Origin: Arsenicicoccus dermatophilus
GTDB taxonomy: Bacteria > Actinomycetota > Actinomycetes > Actinomycetales > Dermatophilaceae
Assembly (NCBI RefSeq): GCF_022568795.1
Contig: NZ_JAKZHU010000001.1
Coordinates: 868,001 to 932,000 of the forward strand
Reading direction: 5' to 3'
DNA: 64,000 nucleotides
The notes below the pieces were generated by a model that saw only the letters and a program-made list of their open reading frames with translations, did no database searches and was not told the DNA's origin. Positions 18,306-27,489 of this stretch are shown in pieces. The position numbers and the translations under genes are program-made. Positions within the stretch are counted from its first letter, which is position 1. Every line of letters starts with the position of its first letter.

Positions 18306-19937
18306 ATCTCGACGTCAGCCAGCACCGCTCACCCGGAGGCGCCGCCGGCGGTGGCCGTCCGCGGCATCACCAAGAGGTTCCCGGGGGTGGTGGCCAACAA
18401 GGACATCACCTTCACGGTCGCCCAGGGCTCGATCCACGCGCTGGTGGGGGAGAACGGCGCCGGCAAGTCCACGCTGATGAAGATCCTGTACGGCGTGCAG
18501 CGACCCGACGAGGGCACGATCGCCGTCGACGGGCGCGAGGTGACCTTCCACAGCCCGAGCGACGCGATCGCCGCCGGGGTCGGGATGGTCTTCCAGCACT
18601 TCAAGCTGGCCGACAACCTCACGGTGACCGAGAACGTCGTCCTCGGTGCCGAGAAGCTCCACGGCATCGGCGGGCGGGCCAAGGAGGAGATCCGGCGCAT
18701 CTCGCGGGAGTACGGCCTGGGCATCGACCCGGACGCCCGCGTCGGCGACCTCGGGGTGGGCGCCCAGCAGCGGATCGAGATCCTCAAGGTGCTCTACCGC
18801 GGGGCGCGGGTGCTGATCCTCGACGAGCCCACCGCCGTCCTGGTGCCGCAGGAGGTGAGCGAGCTCTTCGACAACCTGCGGGCCCTCACCGCCGAGGGAC
18901 TGACCATCATCTTCATCTCGCACAAGCTCGACGAGATCCGCGAGGTGGCCGACGCGATCACCGTCATCCGCCGCGGCACCACGGTCGGCAGCGCCGACCC
19001 CCGCACCGTCACCAAGGACGAGCTCGGCGAGCTCATGGTGGGCCGTGAGCTGCCCAGCCCGCAGACCGAGGAGTCCACCGTCACCGACCGGGTCGTGCTG
19101 CGGCTGGAGCACGTGCGGCTCGCCCGGCCCGGTGCCCGGGACGCCCTCGACGACGTCACGCTCACCGTCCACGCCGGAGAGGTCCTCGGCATCGCCGGGA
19201 TCGAGGGCAACGGCCAGGACGAGCTGGTCGAGGTGATCATGGGGATGCGCGAGCCGACGAGCGGGCGGGCCTACCTCGGTGGGGAGGACATCACCGACTG
19301 GCCCACCCGGCGGATCCGCGAGGCCGGGGTGGGCTACGTCCCGGCCGATCGGCACCGCCACGGTCTGCTGCTCGACGCGCCGCTGTGGGAGAACCGCGTG
19401 CTGGGCCACCAGACGCAGGCGCCCAACACCGCGGGCCCCTTCGTCGACGCCCGTGGTGCCAAGGCGTCGACCGAGACGATCGTGCAGGAGTATGACGTCC
19501 GCACGCCCTCGATCCACGTCACCGCGGGGGCGCTGTCCGGAGGCAACCAGCAGAAGCTCATCATCGGCCGCGAGATGGCGCACGAGCCGCGGGTGCTCGT
19601 CGCCGCCCACCCGACGCGGGGCGTCGACGTGGGTGCCCAGGCCGCGATCTGGGAGCACATCAAACGGGCGCGCCGCGCCGGGCTGGCCGTGCTGCTGATC
19701 ACCGCCGACCTGGACGAGCTGCGCGGCCTGTCCGACACCATCCGGGTCATCGCCGACGGCCGGCTCACCGAGCCGCTGCCCACGACGCTGACCTCCCAGC
19801 AGCTCGGTGCGGCCATGCAGGGCGGCGTCATCGAGGACGTGGGCGGTGCCGTCGGTGGCGACGACGCGCGCCGGACCGAAGCCCCTGGCGCCGGGGCTGC
19901 CGGCTCATCCCTGGACGAGCAGGAGAACGACCGATGA
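18306..19937 (+). CDS. ABC transporter ATP-binding protein with two NBDs (nucleoside uptake)
   Basis: Energises nucleoside import. Two nucleotide-binding domains lie in tandem. The first has Walker A GENGAGKST, a signature-like LGVGAQQRIEILK and Walker B VLILDEPTA. The second has a degenerate Walker A (GIEGNGQDEL) but a good signature LSGGNQQKLIIGREM, as in sugar and BMP-type importers. The start is uncertain. Homology should begin near MxSTSxxxAVAVRGITKRFPG, where only an ATC codon (18306) follows a strong AAGGAG. In-frame GTG at 18210 or ATG at 18132 would add 32 or 58 unlikely residues. The gene overlaps the first permease by ATGA. Confidence 0.88.
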   Translation: MSTSASTAHPEAPPAVAVRGITKRFPGVVANKDITFTVAQGSIHALVGENGAGKSTLMKILYGVQRPDEGTIAVDGREVTFHSPSDAIAAGVGMVFQHFKLADNLTVTENVVLGAEKLHGIGGRAKEEIRRISREYGLGIDPDARVGDLGVGAQQRIEILKVLYRGARVLILDEPTAVLVPQEVSELFDNLRALTAEGLTIIFISHKLDEIREVADAITVIRRGTTVGSADPRTVTKDELGELMVGRELPSPQTEESTVTDRVVLRLEHVRLARPGARDALDDVTLTVHAGEVLGIAGIEGNGQDELVEVIMGMREPTSGRAYLGGEDITDWPTRRIREAGVGYVPADRHRHGLLLDAPLWENRVLGHQTQAPNTAGPFVDARGAKASTETIVQEYDVRTPSIHVTAGALSGGNQQKLIIGREMAHEPRVLVAAHPTRGVDVGAQAAIWEHIKRARRAGLAVLLITADLDELRGLSDTIRVIADGRLTEPLPTTLTSQQLGAAMQGGVIEDVGGAVGGDDARRTEAPGAGAAGSSLDEQENDR

Positions 19938-21106
19938 AGCTCTCGCCCCGCTCCCTGGCCCTGGCCCTGGCGGCGCCGATCCTGGCCCTGCTCGTGGCCT
20001 TCCTGGTGACCTCGCTCGTGCTGGCCGTCGCGGGCGACCCCGTCGGAGCCGTGTGGACCGAGCTGCTGCGGCAGCCGAGCCCGCGGCTGATCGCCAAGAT
20101 CCTCAACGGCGCGATCGTCTACTACCTCGCCGCCGTCGCGCTGGCCGTCGGCTTCCGGATGAACCTGTTCAACATCGGCGTCGAGGGGCAGTACCGCGTG
20201 GCGGTCTTCGCCGCCGCGGTGTTCGGTGCCCAGGGCTTCCTGCCCGGGTGGGCCAACGTCGCCGCGACCACCCTGGTGGCCATGGCCGTCGGGGCGGCCT
20301 GGGCCTCCGTCGGGGCCTACCTCAAGGTGAAGCGCGGTGTCTCCGAGGTGATCTCGACGATCATGCTCAACGCCGTCGCGACGAGCCTGGTGGCCTTCCT
20401 GCTCACCCGGACCCGGGACTCCTCCGCGGATGCGGGCTCCAACGTCGCCAACACCAAGCCGCTGCCGCAGGACTCCTGGGTGCCCGGGCTGGCGCTCGTG
20501 CCCGGCAGCTCGACCAAGGTCTACGGCCTGCTCGTGCTCGCGCTGCTGGTCGGGCTGGCCTACTGGATCGTGCTGGGGCGCACGCGCTTCGGCTTCGACC
20601 TGCGCGCGTCCGGCCTGTCCGAGACCGCGGCGATCGCCAGCGGTGTCGACGCCCGGCGGATGATCGTGCGCACGCTGCTGCTGTCCGGTGCGGTCGCCGG
20701 TCTGATCGGTCTGCCGCTGCTCTTCGGGCAGGACCACGCGTACGGCACGAACTTCCAGGCGGGGATCGGCTTCGCGGGGATCGGCATCGCCCTGCTGGGC
20801 CGCAACCACCCGGTCGGCATGGCCGTCGCCGCCCTGCTGTGGGCCTACCTCGACCAGCAGGGCAACGGCCTGCAGATCAAGGCGGGCGTCTCGCCCGAGC
20901 TGGTCAACATCGTCCAGGGCGTGATCGTGCTCGCCGTGGTCATCGCCTACGAGCTGGTCCGCCGGCTCACCGCCCGCCTCGAGCAGTCCACGGTCGCCCG
21001 CGACCTGGGCGACGCCGGCACCCCCTCCGGCTCGTCGTCCGGCACCGCCCCGGACGCCCCCGCCGGAGCCACCTCGGCCACCACCACGTCAGGAGCCAGC
21101 GCATGA
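19934..21106 (+). CDS. ABC transporter permease 1 (nucleoside uptake)
   Basis: Membrane channel subunit of the nucleoside importer, BPD_transp_2 family. The 390 residues contain about nine hydrophobic segments, starting with ALALAAPILALLVAFLVTSLVLA. Family landmarks are FRMNLFNIGVEGQY, VSEVISTIMLNAVA and FAGIGIALLGRNHPVG. The C-terminus is a Ser/Ala/Thr-rich tail. Start and stop are joined to both neighbours by 4-bp ATGA overlaps, which indicates translational coupling within one operon. Confidence 0.9.
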   Translation: MKLSPRSLALALAAPILALLVAFLVTSLVLAVAGDPVGAVWTELLRQPSPRLIAKILNGAIVYYLAAVALAVGFRMNLFNIGVEGQYRVAVFAAAVFGAQGFLPGWANVAATTLVAMAVGAAWASVGAYLKVKRGVSEVISTIMLNAVATSLVAFLLTRTRDSSADAGSNVANTKPLPQDSWVPGLALVPGSSTKVYGLLVLALLVGLAYWIVLGRTRFGFDLRASGLSETAAIASGVDARRMIVRTLLLSGAVAGLIGLPLLFGQDHAYGTNFQAGIGFAGIGIALLGRNHPVGMAVAALLWAYLDQQGNGLQIKAGVSPELVNIVQGVIVLAVVIAYELVRRLTARLEQSTVARDLGDAGTPSGSSSGTAPDAPAGATSATTTSGASA

Positions 21107-22380
21107 GCACCGCCGTGACCGCCCCCGCCGACGCCGACGGCCGCGGCGCCCGGGGCCCGCTGGCCCCCCGACCCCGTCGCCGCCTGGGGGTCGGGCACTA
21201 CCTCGGCCTGATCCTGCTCGGCATCCTGCTCGTCTCGGTGATGCGAGTCGTCACCGGCGAGAACGACCTGGCGTCCTCCGGCGCCCTCGCGGCGGCCCTG
21301 GGCCTGGCCGTGCCCATCGGCATGGCGGGCCTGGGCGGCCTGTGGGCCGAGCGCGCGGGCGTGGTCAACATCGGCCTCGAGGGGATGATGATCCTCGGCA
21401 CCTGGGGCGCGGCGTTCTTCGCCTGGCACTGGGGCCCCTGGGCCGGGATCCTCGGCGCCATCCTGCTCGGCATGGTCGGCGGGGCCGTCCACGCCCTCGC
21501 CACCGTGGTCTTCGGCGTGGACCACATCGTCTCCGGCGTCGCGGTCAACCTCATCGGCGCGGGCGGCGCGAAGTATCTCGCCGCCCGGGTCTTCACCGGC
21601 ACCGACGGCGGCGGCGCCACCCAGTCGCCGCCGCTGCCCGAGCTGCCCGACGTGACGGTGCCGGGCCTGTCCACCGCCCTGACCTCGCTCGAGGGCAAGC
21701 ACCTGTTCTTCGTCTCCGACCTCGCCGGCGTGCTCGCGGCCTTCGTCACCCACCTGTCCGTCCTGACGATCCTGGCGGCGCTGCTCGTGGCCCTGTCCTG
21801 GTGGGTGCTGTGGCGCACGACCTTCGGGCTGCGGCTGCGCTCGTGCGGCGAGAACCCCTGGTCCGCCGAGTCGCTCGGCGTCGACGTGTACCGCTACAAG
21901 GTCATCGCCGTGCTGATCTCCGGCGGGTTCGCCGGGCTCGGCGGCGGCTACCTGGCGCTGGTGGCGGCCAACATGTTCCGCGACGGTCAGACCGGCGGGC
22001 GCGGCTACATCGGTCTGGCCGCCATGATCTTCGGCAACTGGCGGCCCGGGTCTCTCGCGGCCGGATCGCTGCTGTTCGGCTACTTCGACGCCGTGCAGCT
22101 GCGCGGCGGCGCGATCCACGCGCTGCTGCTCGTGATCGGCGTGCTCCTGCTCGCCTGGGGCGGGTGGCAGCTCGTGAAGCGGCGCGTCGTCGGCGGCGTG
22201 GTCACCCTCGCGCTCGGCGCCCTGGCCTGCGGTGTCTACCTGACGACCGACGCCATCCCGGGCGAGCTGGCCGGATCCGCGCCATACCTCGCGACGCTGC
22301 TCGTGCTCGCCCTGGCGAGCCAGACCCTGCGGATGCCGCAGGCCGACGGGCTCGTCTACCGCAAGGGTGAGGTCGGATGA
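21103..22380 (+). CDS. ABC transporter permease 2 (nucleoside uptake)
   Basis: Second channel subunit, paired with the preceding permease. The 425 residues begin at the ATG at 21103; a much longer open frame upstream is only a shadow of permease 1. About ten hydrophobic segments are present, with the family motifs ERAGVVNIGLEGMMILG, DHIVSGVAVNLI and GRGYIGLAAMIFGNWRPG. It overlaps the permease 1 stop and the cdd start by ATGA. Confidence 0.9.
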   Translation: MSTAVTAPADADGRGARGPLAPRPRRRLGVGHYLGLILLGILLVSVMRVVTGENDLASSGALAAALGLAVPIGMAGLGGLWAERAGVVNIGLEGMMILGTWGAAFFAWHWGPWAGILGAILLGMVGGAVHALATVVFGVDHIVSGVAVNLIGAGGAKYLAARVFTGTDGGGATQSPPLPELPDVTVPGLSTALTSLEGKHLFFVSDLAGVLAAFVTHLSVLTILAALLVALSWWVLWRTTFGLRLRSCGENPWSAESLGVDVYRYKVIAVLISGGFAGLGGGYLALVAANMFRDGQTGGRGYIGLAAMIFGNWRPGSLAAGSLLFGYFDAVQLRGGAIHALLLVIGVLLLAWGGWQLVKRRVVGGVVTLALGALACGVYLTTDAIPGELAGSAPYLATLLVLALASQTLRMPQADGLVYRKGEVG

Positions 22381-22793
22381 GCGGTATGCCGGCCCAGGTC
22401 GACTGGCCGGGTCTGCGGGCCGCCGCGACCGAGGCGATGCGGCGGGCCTACGCGCCGTACTCGCGGTTCCCTGTGGGCGTGGCCGGGCTGGTCGACGACG
22501 GCCGGGTGGTCGTCGGGTGCAACGTGGAGAACGCGTCCTACGGCGTGGGGCTGTGCGCCGAGTGCGGTCTCGTGTCGGCGCTGCACGCGAGCGGCGGCGG
22601 ACGGCTCGTGGCCGTGGCGTGCGTCGACGCCGACGGGGCGGCCCTGATGCCGTGCGGGCGCTGCCGCCAGCTGCTGTGGGAGCACGGCGGACCGGACTGC
22701 GTGCTGGAGACGCCGCAGGGGATCGCGCCGTTGCGCGAGGTGCTGCCGCAGGCCTTCGGGGCGGGCGACCTGGACCGGGTGGGGCGCCGATGA
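22377..22793 (+). CDS. cdd: Cytidine deaminase
   Basis: Deaminates cytidine and deoxycytidine to uridine and deoxyuridine for salvage. The 138-residue homotetrameric type has the zinc motifs C60-A-E62 (GLCAECG) and PCGRCRQ (Cys93, Cys96), plus the nucleoside-binding NVENASYG near residue 49. Start: ATG at 22377, overlapping the permease stop; its own stop overlaps the next gene (ATGA). Sitting in the transporter operon, it acts directly on imported cytidine. Confidence 0.95.
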   Translation: MSGMPAQVDWPGLRAAATEAMRRAYAPYSRFPVGVAGLVDDGRVVVGCNVENASYGVGLCAECGLVSALHASGGGRLVAVACVDADGAALMPCGRCRQLLWEHGGPDCVLETPQGIAPLREVLPQAFGAGDLDRVGRR

Positions 22794-23647
22794 GCGGGCT
22801 GCCGCCGCAGGAGCCGCACCTGCCCGACGCCCTCCACCTCGTCGACGAGCCGCCGCCCACGGATGCCCTCCACCTGACGAGCGACGTCGGTGAGCCCGGC
22901 GTCCTCGAGCCCGCCCAGATCTATCGCCGGCTGCCGGACGACGAGGTGCCCGACGCCGCCGTCCTGTGCTTCTTCCCCGACACCGTCCGGTCGATCGGGG
23001 CCCGCGAGGGCAGCACGGTGGCGTTCACCTTCTCCGGGCTCATCGGTGAGCAGCCGTGCTACGTCCGCGAGGTCGGCGGGCGACGGATCGCCTTCCTGTT
23101 CCCCGAGATCGGGGCGCCGCGGGCGTCGATGTTCCTCGAGGAGGCCATCGCGCGCGGGATCACCCGGTTCGTCGCGGTCGGGTCGGCGGGCGTCCTCGTG
23201 CCCGACCTGGTGATGGGGCACCCCTTCGTCGTGACCTCGGCGCTGCGGGACGAGGGGACCAGCGCGCACTACGGCGTGACGGCGGGCGTGGTGGCGGCAC
23301 CGCCGTCCGGCATACGGGCGTGCATCGCCGCCCTGGACGCGGCCGGGGCGCCGCACCAGGCCGGACGCACCTGGACCACCGACGGGATCTATCGCGAGAC
23401 CCGGTCCACCGTCGCCCGCCGCATCGCCGCCGGGTGCGCCGTCGTGGAGATGGAGGCCTCCGCGCTGCTCGCTGTCGCGGCCTTCCGCGGGGTCGAGCTC
23501 GGCCAGATCCTGTTCAGCGCCGACTCGCTCGCGGGCGAGGACTGGGACCACCGCGGGTGGGTGAGCGCCGAGGACGCCCACGAGCAGGTGTTCTGGATCG
23601 CGATGGACGCCGCCCGCCGGCTCGCCGAGGCCGGCCGCGAGGACTGA
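22790..23647 (+). CDS. Nucleoside phosphorylase (NP-I family, uridine phosphorylase-like)
   Basis: Phosphorolysis of a nucleoside to base and (deoxy)ribose 1-phosphate, with uridine the likely substrate downstream of cdd. The 285-residue protein has an N-terminal extension of about 45 residues, then the NP-I core: FPEIGAPRASMFLEEA, GSAGVLVPDLVMGHPFVV and the ribose-binding region CAVVEMEASALLAVA. The MEASAL motif is typical of this family. It ends the operon; 57 bp follow before the next gene. A different nucleoside specificity cannot be excluded. Confidence 0.82.
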   Translation: MSGLPPQEPHLPDALHLVDEPPPTDALHLTSDVGEPGVLEPAQIYRRLPDDEVPDAAVLCFFPDTVRSIGAREGSTVAFTFSGLIGEQPCYVREVGGRRIAFLFPEIGAPRASMFLEEAIARGITRFVAVGSAGVLVPDLVMGHPFVVTSALRDEGTSAHYGVTAGVVAAPPSGIRACIAALDAAGAPHQAGRTWTTDGIYRETRSTVARRIAAGCAVVEMEASALLAVAAFRGVELGQILFSADSLAGEDWDHRGWVSAEDAHEQVFWIAMDAARRLAEAGRED

Positions 23648-23704
23648 GGGGCTCTCCTGGGGGTATGCCGAGAGGCAACCGTCCCCCACATGCAGGAGTG
23701 AGCC

Positions 23705-24478
23705 ATGGGTTTCCTCGACCGCCTCTTCGGCCGCCAGAGCCAGCCGCGGGGCTACCAGCCGCAGCAGCCGACCTATGGGCAGGCCCCGGCGGGCTATCCC
23801 CAGCAGGGGTTTCCGCAGCAGGGGGCGCCGGGGCAGCCGGGCCAGAGCGAGCAGGACCGACAGGCCATCGCGCGCTACCGCTACCTGCTGCGGACCGCCC
23901 CGCCGGAGGCCGTCGAGCAGGCGCACGCCGAGGCCTTCGCCAAGCTCACGCCCGAGCAGCGCCGGCAGGTGCTCCAGGGCCTCGCCGACGGCGGCGAGCG
24001 CGTCACCGCCGACGACCCGCAGTCGCTGGCCCGGGCGGCCACGCGCGCGGAGTACCGCCAGCCCGGCTTCATGGAGCGCACCTTCGGCGGCCTCGGCCGT
24101 GGGGGGACGGGCGGCGGTTACGGGATGGGGACGGGCGGCGGCATCGGCATGGGCGGCATGATCATGGGCTCCATGCTCGGCTCCATCGCCGGCAGCGTCA
24201 TCGGCACGGCCATCGCCCACGAGATGATGGACGGCTTCGACGCCTGGGACCACGACACCGACGGCGGCCAGGGTTTCGCGGACGGCGGGTTCGGTGGTGA
24301 CGGCGACGGCTTCGGCGACCAGGTCGAGACCAGCGGCGACGGCTTCGGCGGGGACCAGTCCTTCGCGGACGGCGGGTTCTCCGACGTCGGCGGCTTCGAC
24401 GGCGGTCTCGGGGGCGACGGCTTCGGGGACATCGGCGGGGACATCGGCGGGGGCGACCTCGGCGGAGACAGCTTCTGA
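23705..24478 (+). CDS. Protein of unknown function with Gly/Asp-rich tail
   Basis: I do not recognise this 257-residue protein. Residues 1-50 are Pro/Gln/Gly-rich after MGFLDRLFGRQ. Residues 50-120 form a charged, helical, apparently conserved segment (DRQAIARYRYLLRTAPPEAVEQ, written here only in part). Residues 130-175 are Gly/Met-rich with a weakly hydrophobic run (GMIMGSMLGSIAGSVIGTAI). The last 80 residues are nearly all Gly, Asp and Phe in short repeats such as DGFGD and GGDIGGGD. There is no signal peptide. A ribosome-binding site (CAGGAG) precedes the ATG. It is convergent with the GalT-like gene. Confidence 0.75.
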   Translation: MGFLDRLFGRQSQPRGYQPQQPTYGQAPAGYPQQGFPQQGAPGQPGQSEQDRQAIARYRYLLRTAPPEAVEQAHAEAFAKLTPEQRRQVLQGLADGGERVTADDPQSLARAATRAEYRQPGFMERTFGGLGRGGTGGGYGMGTGGGIGMGGMIMGSMLGSIAGSVIGTAIAHEMMDGFDAWDHDTDGGQGFADGGFGGDGDGFGDQVETSGDGFGGDQSFADGGFSDVGGFDGGLGGDGFGDIGGDIGGGDLGGDSF

Positions 24479-24497
24479 CCGACGTCCCTCACGACGG

Positions 24498-24535
24498 GAG
24501 GGCGGAGGCGGTGCTCAGGCGCCGCCTCCGCCCTC
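24498..24535. terminator. Bidirectional terminator-like hairpin
   Basis: Arms GAGGGCGGAGGCGG / CCGCCTCCGCCCTC (14 bp) with a 10-nt loop, between two convergent genes. Confidence 0.7.
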
Positions 24536-24644
24536 GGTGCCGCGGCGTCCCCCGAGCCGATCTCCGCCACGTGCCCCGGCGGTGGGGACGCATCCGGGTG
24601 CTCCTCGACACCTGCCCCTGGTGCGAGGCGCGGCACACGGTGGC

Positions 24645-25988
24645 TCACGGCAGGCGCAGGAGGGGGTTGTAGCGCAGCAGGCAGGGCCGCACGTCGCACT
24701 CCTCGCCGAGGCGCAGGTCGGCGCCGATCGCGCCCGCGGCGCGCAGCTCGTGCAGCCGGGGCAGGAGGCGGTCGCGCAGCGCCCAGGGGGAGATGGTGTT
24801 GACGTTGATCTTGGTGCCACCCTCGAAGCCCGCCAGCGTCGACACCCGCCACTTCACGAGCACCCGCCAGGGCATCGGGACGTCGACGTCGACGGGGCGG
24901 TGGTGCCACTCCTCGTTGCAGGGGATGTCGGGTCCGGTGGCGGCGTGCACGGCATGGATCAGGTCCGCCATGGCCGTCTGCTCCTGCTCGGACTGCCGCC
25001 AGGGCTCGCTGGTCGCGGACCGGGAGACGATCTCGACGGTGGGATAGCGGTGGCCGAATCCCGCGTAGGCGACAGCGTGCTCGGTGTCGGCGAGGACGAG
25101 CCCGTGCTGGGCGGCGTAGTCCGGCCCGGCCTCGTTGAAGAGGTTGAGGTTGGCGCGCAGCCGGGCGATCTCCTGCTCGGTCTGCACGCCGCGCTCGTCG
25201 ATGGCCACGAGCTGCTTGTGCAGGTGGTCGAAGGACGCACCGGCGGGGCGCAGCCAGTTCTGGAAGACCGCGACGTAGCGCGCGAACCTGTTGGTGTCGT
25301 ACAGGTCTCGTAGCGCGTCCAGCGTCAGCGCGAGGTAGTCCCGGTGCTCCACCACGGTCAGCGTGCCCGAGGACGCGAGCTGCCCGGTGTCGGTGGCGCC
25401 GTCGACGAGGTGGCGTCGTCCGACGATCACGTCGTGCCCGCCGCCGAAGAAGCCCGTGGTCCCCGCGAGCTGCGAGTCCTCGTCCAGCGCGGCCCGGTCC
25501 GCGGGCGACGTCCCGGAGGCGAGCGCCTTGGCCCGGGCGACGGCGAGGACGTGGGCGCGCCCGTCGGGGTCGGCGAGATAGGCATCCCGGTGCTCCCGCG
25601 CCACCCTCGGCAGCTCGTAGCCATAGCCCAGGTGCCAGTAGTCGTAGGACAGGATCTCGAAGAGGTTGGGCACCCGCCGGAACTGCGCGGTGGTCCGCCC
25701 GAGATCGCCCGGCAGGACCCCGCGCAGGATCTGCGGGCCCGCGGATCCCCGCACCAGCCGGGACTTCTCGGGCGGCGTCTCGAGCTGCCGGTCCTCGCAG
25801 AAGGCGCACAGCCGCCGCGCGGCCTCCGCCGTCACGGGCACCGGGTCGGCGACCGGCGAGCCCACCGGGCGGTTGCCGCGACCGGGCACCGTCCACACCT
25901 GGGTCCCCGTGAAGGGGTTCAGCTGCTTGACGGTGCCGTCGGCCAGGCGCGTGAGATAGGCAGGGTCCGGCAGCCTCGGGATCGTCAT
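24645..25988 (-). CDS. GalT-like nucleotidyltransferase (DUF4921-type)
   Basis: A 447-residue protein of the HIT/GalT superfamily. Two features suggest galactose-1-phosphate uridylyltransferase chemistry: the histidine motif FDHLHKQ (HxH) and a cysteine pair CAFCEDRQ near the N-terminus like the GalT zinc site. Overall I recognise it as the actinobacterial DUF4921 group rather than classical GalT, so the substrate is uncertain. Start: ATG at 25988; CAGGAT lies 6 nt upstream and there is no ribosome-binding site. It is divergent from the MFS gene with 60 bp between, and far from galK. Confidence 0.65.
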   Translation of the reverse strand: MTIPRLPDPAYLTRLADGTVKQLNPFTGTQVWTVPGRGNRPVGSPVADPVPVTAEAARRLCAFCEDRQLETPPEKSRLVRGSAGPQILRGVLPGDLGRTTAQFRRVPNLFEILSYDYWHLGYGYELPRVAREHRDAYLADPDGRAHVLAVARAKALASGTSPADRAALDEDSQLAGTTGFFGGGHDVIVGRRHLVDGATDTGQLASSGTLTVVEHRDYLALTLDALRDLYDTNRFARYVAVFQNWLRPAGASFDHLHKQLVAIDERGVQTEQEIARLRANLNLFNEAGPDYAAQHGLVLADTEHAVAYAGFGHRYPTVEIVSRSATSEPWRQSEQEQTAMADLIHAVHAATGPDIPCNEEWHHRPVDVDVPMPWRVLVKWRVSTLAGFEGGTKINVNTISPWALRDRLLPRLHELRAAGAIGADLRLGEECDVRPCLLRYNPLLRLP

Positions 25989-26036
25989 ACGGCCATCCTG
26001 CCTGGACGAAGCCCCTGGCCGGCGCCTGGGTGCACC

Positions 26037-26042
26037 TAGTCT
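26037..26042 (+). promoter_or_regulatory. -10 box for the MFS gene (leaderless type)
   Basis: TAGTCT lies 6 nt before the GTG start at 26049. On the other strand CAGGAT (25995-26000) lies 6 nt before the GalT-like ATG, so both divergent genes may be leaderless. Confidence 0.45.
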
Positions 26043-26048
26043 GGCTCG

Positions 26049-27326
26049 GTGGACCTGCGCTCGATCGTCGCCGACACCCGCCCCCTGCAGCACGGGCACT
26101 ACCGCCGGCTCTTCCTCGCCAACTGCGTCACCGTCGTCGGCGCCCAGCTCACCATCGTGTCGGTCCCGGCGCAGATCTACCGCGACACCGGTCGGTCGGA
26201 GTATGTCGGCCTCACCGGCCTGTTCGGGCTCGTCCCGCTCGTCGTGTTCGGTCTGTGGGGCGGGTCGCTCGCCGACCACCTGGAGAAGCGTCGGCTGCTG
26301 ACCTTCACCACCCTCGGCATCATCGCGACGCTGATCGCGTTCTGGGCGCAGGCGGCGCTCGGGTCCACGAACGTCTGGGTGCTGCTCGGCCTCTTCGCGA
26401 TCCAGCAGGCCTTCTTCGCGATGAACCAGCCCGCCCGCGTGGCCCTGCTCCCCGCGATCCTGCCCACGGAGCTGCTGCCCGCCGCCAACGCGCTCAACAT
26501 GACGCTGTTCATGGCCGGAGCGATCGCCGGGCCGCTCGTCGCGGGCGCGCTGATCCCGGTCCTCGGTTTCTCCTGGCTCTACCTCATCGACGCGGTCTGC
26601 CTGCTGGCGACGGTGTATGCCGTGCGGCGGCTGCCGCGGATCCCGGGGGAGGCCCACCCCGACTCCTCGCCCGGGCTGCGCTCGGTCATCGACGGATTCA
26701 CCTACCTCGGGGGCCACCCGGTGCTGCTCATGTCCTTCGTGGTGGACCTGGTGGCGATGGTCTTCGGGATGCCGCGGGCCCTGATCCCGGAGATCGCCCA
26801 CGTCGACCTGGGCGGCGAGATCGGCGGCGGCCTGGCGTTCGCGGTGCTCTTCGCCGCGCTGCCGGTGGGGGCGCTCCTGGGCGGCGTCTTCTCCGGGTGG
26901 GTGTCCCGGGTGTCGCGGCACGGGCTCGCCGTCGTGGCGTGCATCGTCGTGTGGGGCCTGGGGGTGGTGGCGACCGGGCTGGCCGTCGTGCCCGCGGACG
27001 GCCGGATGCAGCCCTGGCTGTGGCTGTGCGCGGCGGGGCTGGCGATCGGCGGCGCGGCCGACATGGCGTCGTCGTCCTTCCGGCAGGCGATGCTGCAGAC
27101 GGCGGCGACGCCGGAGGTGCGGGGCCGCCTGCAGGGCGTCTTCATCGTGGTGGTGGCGGGCGGCCCGCGGGTCGCGGACGTGCTGCACGGGTATGCCGCC
27201 GGGTGGCTCGGGGCGCCGTGGACGGTCGTCGCGGGCGGCGTCCTGGTGGTCGTCGGGGTGCTGGTGTGCGCGGCGGTCGTGCCGTCCTTCGTGCGCTATC
27301 GAGCCGAGGTTCCGGCGGCGAACTGA
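26049..27326 (+). CDS. MFS transporter (EntS-like exporter)
   Basis: A 425-residue inner-membrane protein with about 12 hydrophobic segments. The inter-helix motif GGSLADHLEKRRLL after TM2 is the MFS signature. Overall it resembles the MFS_3/EntS exporters (NQPARVALLPAILP, LVAGALIPVLGFSWLY). The substrate is unknown and no siderophore genes are nearby. Start: GTG at 26049, chosen from the TAGTCT box 6 nt upstream and because translation from 26030 reads in a different frame. Confidence 0.85.
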   Translation: MDLRSIVADTRPLQHGHYRRLFLANCVTVVGAQLTIVSVPAQIYRDTGRSEYVGLTGLFGLVPLVVFGLWGGSLADHLEKRRLLTFTTLGIIATLIAFWAQAALGSTNVWVLLGLFAIQQAFFAMNQPARVALLPAILPTELLPAANALNMTLFMAGAIAGPLVAGALIPVLGFSWLYLIDAVCLLATVYAVRRLPRIPGEAHPDSSPGLRSVIDGFTYLGGHPVLLMSFVVDLVAMVFGMPRALIPEIAHVDLGGEIGGGLAFAVLFAALPVGALLGGVFSGWVSRVSRHGLAVVACIVVWGLGVVATGLAVVPADGRMQPWLWLCAAGLAIGGAADMASSSFRQAMLQTAATPEVRGRLQGVFIVVVAGGPRVADVLHGYAAGWLGAPWTVVAGGVLVVVGVLVCAAVVPSFVRYRAEVPAAN

Positions 27327-27489
27327 CTGCCCGGACGTCACCCGTTCGTGGGTCGGTGACCGCTGGCTCTGCGCCACTCGGGTGAGGATGAGCCGCTGGT
27401 GGTGACGATCCGTCCATCTCTCGGGGCATGCGGGAGGACCATGGGCCCACGGCGGTGCCGACGCCGCCGTCCCGACCGGGGAGGGCCCG

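Noticed and set aside
24294-25313. Plus-strand frame across the Gly/Asp-rich gene end and the GalT-like gene
   Set aside because: Antisense shadow without motifs; the minus-strand GalT-like protein has HxH and Cys motifs.
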